Positions 32,568-37,237 of a DNA stretch of 37,237 nt are shown one piece after another; position 1 is the first letter of the stretch; each line of letters begins with the position of its first letter. Below the pieces are notes generated by a model that saw nothing but the letters and a program-made list of their open reading frames with translations, ran no database searches and had not been told where the DNA came from. The DNA comes from Anaeroplasma sp902783745 (GTDB taxonomy: Bacteria > Bacillota_I > Bacilli_A > Acholeplasmatales > Anaeroplasmataceae): the NCBI GenBank assembly GCA_946617655.1, contig CAMOKL010000015.1:1-37237 (forward strand). Direction: 5' to 3'. The position numbers and the translations under genes were made by a program.

Positions 32568-33371
32568 ATGAAACCTACTCCAATTTTTAGTAGAATCCAA
32601 ACTGGAGCTGATTGCTACGATGATGTTGATAAGGCCTCATATTCTGGTATTTCTATTAAAACATTTATTTTCTTTACTATTACAATGCTTGTTGCAATTG
32701 CAACATCAACTGTAATGTTACTTATGATTAATAGGGCTATTGCTGCAAAGGGTACAGATGAAATGGCAACCGATTGGATAGTATATTCAAGTATTGGTGC
32801 TATTGTTGCTGTAATTGTTGCAACTATTGCTGGATTAGTTGGTAGACTAAGCGATAAGGCTGCGAAAGTTTGCATTGCAATCTATTCTATAGCAGAAGGA
32901 TTTGCCTTAGGGTTTGTTACTGGTATTGTTGAAGCAGCATATCCTGGTTATTATATTGGTACACTTGCAGTATTTGGTACAGTTGTTATATTTGCTGTAA
33001 TGCTTGTATTATTTGCAACAGGAATTATTAGAAACGGATCATTCTTTAGAAGATTTGTTTTATCTATTTTAATTTCTGCAATTGCATTAAGCTTATTTAC
33101 TACTTTATTTTTAGTTATTTCAGGTTTATTCTCAAGATTATCTGGTTCATTCTTATTCTTAATATTCGCTGTTGAATTGTTATATTTAATATTCGCATGT
33201 TTATCACTAGTATTTAATTTTAGTGAGGCACAAGCATGTGTTAATGGTGGATGTAGAAAAGAATCTGAATGGAGCGTTGCTTTAGGATTATTAATTACTT
33301 TAGCATATATCTATATTCAATTATTAAGAATAATTGTATTATTACTTGAAATATTTGGTAAGAAGAATTAG
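32568..33371 (+). CDS. Bax inhibitor-1/YccA-type membrane protein
   Basis: A 267-residue protein with about seven TM helices. The N-terminal YSGISIKTFIFFTITM start, the YSIAEGFALGFVTGIVE segment and the FFRRFVLSILISAI region match the BI-1/TMBIM YccA group. The last helix pair ends in KKN. Bacterial members are thought to be pH-sensitive ion channels or protease substrates; the role here is not known. AAGGAGG precedes ATG. Confidence 0.82.
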   Translation: MKPTPIFSRIQTGADCYDDVDKASYSGISIKTFIFFTITMLVAIATSTVMLLMINRAIAAKGTDEMATDWIVYSSIGAIVAVIVATIAGLVGRLSDKAAKVCIAIYSIAEGFALGFVTGIVEAAYPGYYIGTLAVFGTVVIFAVMLVLFATGIIRNGSFFRRFVLSILISAIALSLFTTLFLVISGLFSRLSGSFLFLIFAVELLYLIFACLSLVFNFSEAQACVNGGCRKESEWSVALGLLITLAYIYIQLLRIIVLLLEIFGKKN

Positions 33372-33374
33372 AAG

Positions 33375-33398
33375 GAGGACTTTAAAAGTCCTCTTTTA
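33375..33398 (+). terminator. Terminator after the BI-1-like gene
   Basis: GAGGACTTT (33375-33383) and AAAGTCCTC (33385-33393) pair, followed by TTTT. Confidence 0.8.
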
Positions 33399-33403
33399 AA
33401 ATT

Positions 33404-33430
33404 AAAAAAGCTTTGGATTATCTCCAAAGC
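33404..33430 (-). terminator. Terminator after the BrxF-like gene
   Basis: On the minus strand GCTTTGGA, GATAA and TCCAAAGC pair (33430-33410), followed by a T-run, rc of 33404-33409. Confidence 0.75.
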
Positions 33431-33438
33431 AATAATAA

Positions 33439-33882
33439 TTATTTTAATTCAATATATTTAATATCAAGCTTATCTAAATCATATGTAAAATCTTTTTCTA
33501 ATTTATCACATACGTGAACAAGCTCGTTCTTTTCATGGTCAATATAGCCATTCCATGTTGCAATAACAATCTTTTTTGTAGATAACTCCATTAAGAAATC
33601 TAACAAGTCGATTTTTGAATTCTTATCGTATAAAATGGCTTTCTTATCAATTAGAATTTCTTCAGGACTATAAGATTCTAAAAAACCTCTTATAAAATCA
33701 TAAATATAATTAATGTTTTTGTCCTTTGGAATAGTTTGTCCTAAGATAGTGTCAAAATCTAAAATTGGAATACCATTTTCTTTAGAATAGTTTAATAGGT
33801 ATTTTGATTTTCCACTACCAGGCTTTCCTATCAATAAAAGTAATTTGTACTTTCTGCCTTTAAGGCTATCTTTAATACTCAT
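33439..33882 (-). CDS. Orphan BrxF-like P-loop protein
   Basis: A 147-residue ATPase-fold protein. Walker A is GKPGSGKS (19-26) in LLLLIGKPGSGKSKYLL. A second strand ILIDKKAILYDK takes the Walker B place. The C-terminal VIATWNGYI (Trp110) matches the conserved TWNG-type segment I associate with BrxF, the small P-loop protein of type 3 BREX phage-defence systems. No BrxA, BrxB, BrxC, PglX or PglZ gene is in the window. It is a monocistronic gene with AAGGAGG and its own terminator in a housekeeping region. It may be a domesticated defence component or a related ATPase. Confidence 0.6.
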   Translation of the reverse strand: MSIKDSLKGRKYKLLLLIGKPGSGKSKYLLNYSKENGIPILDFDTILGQTIPKDKNINYIYDFIRGFLESYSPEEILIDKKAILYDKNSKIDLLDFLMELSTKKIVIATWNGYIDHEKNELVHVCDKLEKDFTYDLDKLDIKYIELK

Positions 33883-34031
33883 GATTAAAACCTCCTTATT
33901 TTATTTAATTTAATCGTGTAGTTCACCACTAATTATAAGTCATATATATTTTTAAAGCAATATGAAAAGAAATGTAAATAGTTAGAAGATACAAACTTTT
34001 TAATATTGGTGTTTTATATAATATATAAAAG

Positions 34032-34040
34032 TGATATAAT
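34032..34040 (+). promoter_or_regulatory. Extended -10 promoter of the yqeY-like gene
   Basis: TGATATAAT with TATAAT at 34035-34040, 24 bp before the start; no good -35. Confidence 0.5.
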
Positions 34041-34063
34041 TTATTTGAAAAGAGGATGATAAA

Positions 34064-34489
34064 ATGTTATTTGAAGATATACAAAAAGCAAATATTGATG
34101 CCTTAAAGGCACATGACAAAGTAGCAAGAGCAATACTTTCAGTTTTATTTGGAAAGTTTAAAAATGAAAGTATAGAAAAAGGTCTTGGCGCAAAAGAATT
34201 ACCTGATAGTGATTGCGTAAGAATTATTCAAAAGACAATTAAAGAACTAGAAGATGAGATTTTAGGTTACAAGAAGGCAGGAAGAGAAGATACAGTAGCA
34301 GAGCTTGAAACTCAAAAGGATGTAATTTCTAAGTACTTACCTAAGATGATGAGTGAAGACGAAATCAGAAGTGAAATAGAAAAGCTTGATGACAAATCAA
34401 TCCCATCTATTATGAAGCATTTTAAAACTCAATTTCAAGGAAAATGCGATATGGGTGTTGTAAACAAGATTGCAAAGGAATTTAATTAA
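34064..34489 (+). CDS. GatB/YqeY domain protein
   Basis: A 141-residue helical protein. The N-terminus LFEDIQKANIDALKAHDKVARAILSVL, the repeated conserved ELEDEI-type helix, ISKYLPKMMSEDEI and the end GKCDMGVVNKIAKEFN (for GrADG) are the YqeY/GatB-YqeY pattern. It is a tRNA-amidotransferase-related domain with an unclear role. AGAGGATGAT precedes ATG. The downstream relQ-type gene has little ribosome site of its own. Confidence 0.85.
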   Translation: MLFEDIQKANIDALKAHDKVARAILSVLFGKFKNESIEKGLGAKELPDSDCVRIIQKTIKELEDEILGYKKAGREDTVAELETQKDVISKYLPKMMSEDEIRSEIEKLDDKSIPSIMKHFKTQFQGKCDMGVVNKIAKEFN

Positions 34490-34513
34490 TTATTATATAG
34501 GGGAGTTAAATAA

Positions 34514-34539
34514 ATTCTTTATAACAAAAAATAAAGAAT
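34514..34539 (+). repeat. Perfect hairpin before the relQ-like start
   Basis: ATTCTTTAT (34514-34522) and ATAAAGAAT (34531-34539) pair perfectly across 8 nt. It lies 13 bp before the RelQ start. No T-run follows. Confidence 0.4.
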
Positions 34540-34552
34540 GTAGGTATAATTT

Positions 34553-35242
34553 ATGGCGTTTTATATAAAAGAACAACAAAATGGTATAGGGGAAAAATTT
34601 AATGATTTATCAACTAATGATAAAAATTTATTAAACGAATATTTTAAGATTGAAAAATTTTACCGCTATGCATTAAAGGAAATGCAAGCTAAAATAGAAA
34701 ATCTTGATAATTATTGCGAGACTTCATTTTCACATAATCCAATACATCACATTGAGTCTCGTATTAAGACACCAGAAAATATTATAGAAAAAATTCATAG
34801 AAGAGGTTATCCTGTTACTATGAATTCAATTAAAGAATATCTATATGATATAGCTGGTATGAGAGTAGTTTGTAATTATATTAATGATATTTATCAAATT
34901 ATAGATTTACTATCTAAGCATAAGGATATTCAAATTAGATTTATTAAAGATTATATTGAAAAACCAAAAGCATCAGGGTATAGAAGTGTACATGTAATAT
35001 GTGATATTGATATATATGTTGTTGGTGATGTTAGAGTTGTCCCAATTGAAATCCAATTTAGAACAATCGCAATGGATATGTGGGCATCACTTGAACATGA
35101 GTTAAGATATAAATCTAAAAATGTTTATACTGAAGAAGAAAAGGTTAATTTGAAGAAATATTCTGATGACCTTTATAATGTAGATATTAACATGCAAAAG
35201 TTGTTTTTGAAGAAAACTGAAGGAGATATTGAAAATGATTGA
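34553..35242 (+). CDS. RelQ-type small alarmone synthetase
   Basis: A 229-residue protein with a single RelA/SpoT synthetase domain and no hydrolase, TGS or ACT domain, the layout of small alarmone synthetases. Key segments are RIKTPENIIEKIHRRG, DIAGMRVVC, GYRSVHVI and EIQFRTIAMDMWASLEHEL. It would make (p)ppGpp from GTP/GDP and ATP. The TATAAT at 34545-34550 lies only 3 bp before ATG 34553 and there is no ribosome site, so either the mRNA is leaderless or the gene is expressed by read-through from yqeY. It overlaps map by 8 bp. Confidence 0.88.
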   Translation: MAFYIKEQQNGIGEKFNDLSTNDKNLLNEYFKIEKFYRYALKEMQAKIENLDNYCETSFSHNPIHHIESRIKTPENIIEKIHRRGYPVTMNSIKEYLYDIAGMRVVCNYINDIYQIIDLLSKHKDIQIRFIKDYIEKPKASGYRSVHVICDIDIYVVGDVRVVPIEIQFRTIAMDMWASLEHELRYKSKNVYTEEEKVNLKKYSDDLYNVDINMQKLFLKKTEGDIEND

Positions 35243-36044
35243 TTATGATTTAGTGGCAGAAAAATGGATCAAAATGGGTTGTAAGGTTCCTACAAGACAA
35301 ATGATTAAAACAGATGAACAAATTGAAGGAATAAGAAAGGCAAGTATTGCAAATACTTTAGTATTAGATGAGGTTGCAAAGCACATACATGTTGGTATGA
35401 CAACTCAAGAAATTGATGACATTGTATATAACAAGACTAAGGAATTAGGCGGTATACCTGCACCACTAAATTATGAAGGATTTCCAAAATCTGTATGTAC
35501 ATCTATTAATGATGCTGTTTGTCATGGTATTCCATCTAAGGATGATGTATTAAAGGATGGAGATATTATTAATGTAGATTGTACAACTAATCTAAATGGA
35601 TATTATGGTGATTCATCTAGAATGTTTTTAATTGGTAACGTATCTGAAGAAGCTAAAAGATTAGTTAGAGTTACAAAAGAAATGCTAGATTTATGTGTTG
35701 AAAAGATTAAACCTTATATGCGTTTAGGTGATATTGGATATATCTGTGAAAAATATGCAAGAGAACATGGCTATTCAGTAGTCCATGAAATAGGAGGACA
35801 TGGTGTAGGACTTGACTTACATGAAGATCCTTATGTAGCACACTTCGGTAAAAAAGGCACTGGTATGGTATTATTCCCAGGAATGGTATTTACAATAGAA
35901 CCAATGGTAAATCAAGGAACAAGAAAAATATTCTTAGATGCATCTAATGATTGGACTGTATATACTGATGATGGACTATTATCAGCACAATGGGAATATA
36001 CATTATTAATGACAGAAGAAGGCTTAGAAATATTATCTAAATAA
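35235..36044 (+). CDS. map: Methionine aminopeptidase type I
   Basis: A 269-residue metalloprotease that removes the N-terminal methionine. All five ligands are present: Asp115, Asp126, His189, Glu222 and Glu254, plus His97 in the HGIP motif. ATG 35235 is used because AGGAG (35221-35225) is correctly spaced; TTG 35229 is too close to it. It overlaps the relQ-like stop by 8 bp, so it is translated with it. Confidence 0.93.
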   Translation: MIDYDLVAEKWIKMGCKVPTRQMIKTDEQIEGIRKASIANTLVLDEVAKHIHVGMTTQEIDDIVYNKTKELGGIPAPLNYEGFPKSVCTSINDAVCHGIPSKDDVLKDGDIINVDCTTNLNGYYGDSSRMFLIGNVSEEAKRLVRVTKEMLDLCVEKIKPYMRLGDIGYICEKYAREHGYSVVHEIGGHGVGLDLHEDPYVAHFGKKGTGMVLFPGMVFTIEPMVNQGTRKIFLDASNDWTVYTDDGLLSAQWEYTLLMTEEGLEILSK

Positions 36045-36059
36045 TGGATGGAGCAATTT

Positions 36060-37181
36060 ATGTTTCCTTTAATAAATGATTTAAAAATCGCATTACAAAT
36101 ATTAAATGATAATGGCTTTGAAGCATACCTTGTAGGTGGTGCTATAAGAGATTATTATTTTAATGTTAAAACAAATGATTATGATGTTACAACTAATGCT
36201 AATATAGATGAAATAATAGATGTATTTAAGGATTATAAAACTAAGCTTTATTCATCTAAAAAAACAGTACTTGTTAAAATAGGTGAGACGCATATAGAAA
36301 TAACACCTTTTAAAGGAGATAATCTTATATCTGATTTAAAGCTTAGAGATTATACAATTAATTCTATCGCAGTAGATATTAATTCAAATATATATGATCC
36401 ATTAAATGGTAGATTAGATATTAATAATAAAATATTAAGACCTTCATATAATTTATCTGATATGATTTCAATAGATCCATTAAGAATCTTAAGAGGTATT
36501 AGATTGATTAGTGTATATAATTTATCATATGATAATGAATTAAAGGATTATTTTATTAATAATGTTTCTTTATTAAATGAAGTTATAGATTCTAGATTTA
36601 GGGATGAACTAGATAAAATATTAGTATCAAATAAACCATCAAATGTAATAAGAGAATTTAAGGAAGTATTTTATTATTTTTTCCCTAATTTAAGAAATTG
36701 TTATAAATTTGATCAAAGAAATACTAAATGGCATCATTTAGATGTATTTGAGCATATTTTATTAGTTTTAGATTCAACAAAACCAAATCTTGCAACAAGA
36801 TATGCCGCATTATTTCATGATATAGATAAACCATTATCATTTACTTTGGATAGTGATAATGTAGGTCATTTTTATGGACATTTTAAATTATCAAGGGATA
36901 CTGCAGTAAAATATTTATTCAAACTTCATTATCCAAAGAAATTTATAACTCTTGTTGCAAAGCTTATATATTATCACGATAGAAGATTTTCATTTGAAAA
37001 TGAATCTATAGATAATTTTATTGAGGATTTTGGTGATGATGAAGAAGAGCTAAAAATGATTTTTGATTTGATGGCAGCTGATATCAAAGGACAAAATCCT
37101 AAGCTTTTATCAAGACTTAATGATTTAGATAAATATTTAAAAGTTGCATTAGATATTGCAAGACTAAGAAGAGAGCGTTAG
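36060..37181 (+). CDS. cca: CCA-adding/poly(A)-polymerase-type nucleotidyltransferase
   Basis: A class II nucleotidyltransferase of about 373 residues. The catalytic head has LVGGAIRDYY and DYDVTT (DxD metal ligands), then the RDYTINSIAVD and DPLRILRGIR segments. An HD-type half follows (WHHLDVFEHILLVL... LFHDIDKP). CCA tails are encoded in the two tRNAs of this window, so repair rather than de novo addition is a possible main role. ATG 36060 has GGATGGAG (36046-36053) ahead; ATG 36048 is in frame but has no site. It follows map by a few bases. Confidence 0.85.
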   Translation: MFPLINDLKIALQILNDNGFEAYLVGGAIRDYYFNVKTNDYDVTTNANIDEIIDVFKDYKTKLYSSKKTVLVKIGETHIEITPFKGDNLISDLKLRDYTINSIAVDINSNIYDPLNGRLDINNKILRPSYNLSDMISIDPLRILRGIRLISVYNLSYDNELKDYFINNVSLLNEVIDSRFRDELDKILVSNKPSNVIREFKEVFYYFFPNLRNCYKFDQRNTKWHHLDVFEHILLVLDSTKPNLATRYAALFHDIDKPLSFTLDSDNVGHFYGHFKLSRDTAVKYLFKLHYPKKFITLVAKLIYYHDRRFSFENESIDNFIEDFGDDEEELKMIFDLMAADIKGQNPKLLSRLNDLDKYLKVALDIARLRRER

Positions 37182-37210
37182 CGAGCCTGCTGAAAAAGTT
37201 TCTTTGAATT

Positions 37211-37236
37211 AGAGGTATGGAAACATATCTCTTTTT
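37211..37236 (+). terminator. Terminator after cca
   Basis: AGAGGTATG (37211-37219), the stable tetraloop GAAA and CATATCTCT (37224-37232) pair with a G-T wobble and are followed by a T-run. Confidence 0.8.
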
Positions 37237-37237
37237 C

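Noticed and set aside
1..37237. CRISPR array
   Set aside because: No regularly spaced repeats with unique spacers; the only tandem repeats are the four 22-bp IS21 units, which have no spacers.

Overview
The window looks like chromosome from a low-GC, AT-rich Gram-positive bacterium of the Bacilli/Mollicutes-related kind. The evidence is an in-frame PolC-type replicase, KtrAB, a thrC-thrB-thrR operon, RelQ-type alarmone synthetase, GatB/YqeY and TIGR01212 radical SAM genes, and near-consensus TTGACA/TATAAT promoters. TGA acts as a stop (ends of ktrB and relQ) and tryptophan is TGG, so the standard genetic code is used. No species can be named from sequence alone.

Layout. 1-711: right end of an IS21-family element (3' part of istB plus a 22-bp-period repeat block). 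834-2958: a two-gene ATPase + TOPRIM-like operon that looks like an anti-phage pair. 2959-3525: decayed accessory DNA with hairpins and a frameshifted transposase OrfA remnant. 3551-10418: housekeeping block (ABC-F protein, DUF308-like membrane protein, DegV, small unknown protein, KtrB-KtrA, lipid kinase). 10442-13438: a 3-kb accessory island with an ImmR/ImmA-like regulator-protease pair, a DUF6883/DUF4926-like pair and a DUF4417-like gene. Two copies of an undescribed structured element sit at the junctions of that island, and its right end abuts the 3' end of tRNA-Trp. 13439-13693: tRNA-Trp and tRNA-His on the minus strand. 13815-20134: two-TM membrane protein, a MocR-like regulator that has lost its PLP lysine, a WYL regulator in operon with a large beta-propeller-like protein, and a lipoprotein. 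20270-23260: threonine operon and acyl carrier protein. 23327-25330: a leucyl-tRNA-synthetase-like protein without the HIGH, KMSKS or editing motifs. 25396-37181: zinc-ribbon membrane protein, TIGR01212 radical SAM protein, DUF1189-like membrane protein, PolC, Bax-inhibitor-1-like protein, an orphan BrxF-like P-loop protein, GatB/YqeY, RelQ, methionine aminopeptidase and a CCA-adding-type nucleotidyltransferase.

How the genes work together. KtrB/KtrA form a potassium uptake complex. ThrC/ThrB complete threonine synthesis from homoserine, and the third gene is probably their ACT-domain repressor, with a perfect inverted repeat touching the operon's -35. RelQ, Map and Cca are translationally linked growth and translation genes.

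The most novel items are the repeated stem-loop element of the island (11581-11648 and 12394-12475), the dead LeuRS paralog, the MocR protein without its lysine, the BrxF-like orphan and the ATPase/TOPRIM pair beside the IS21 end.
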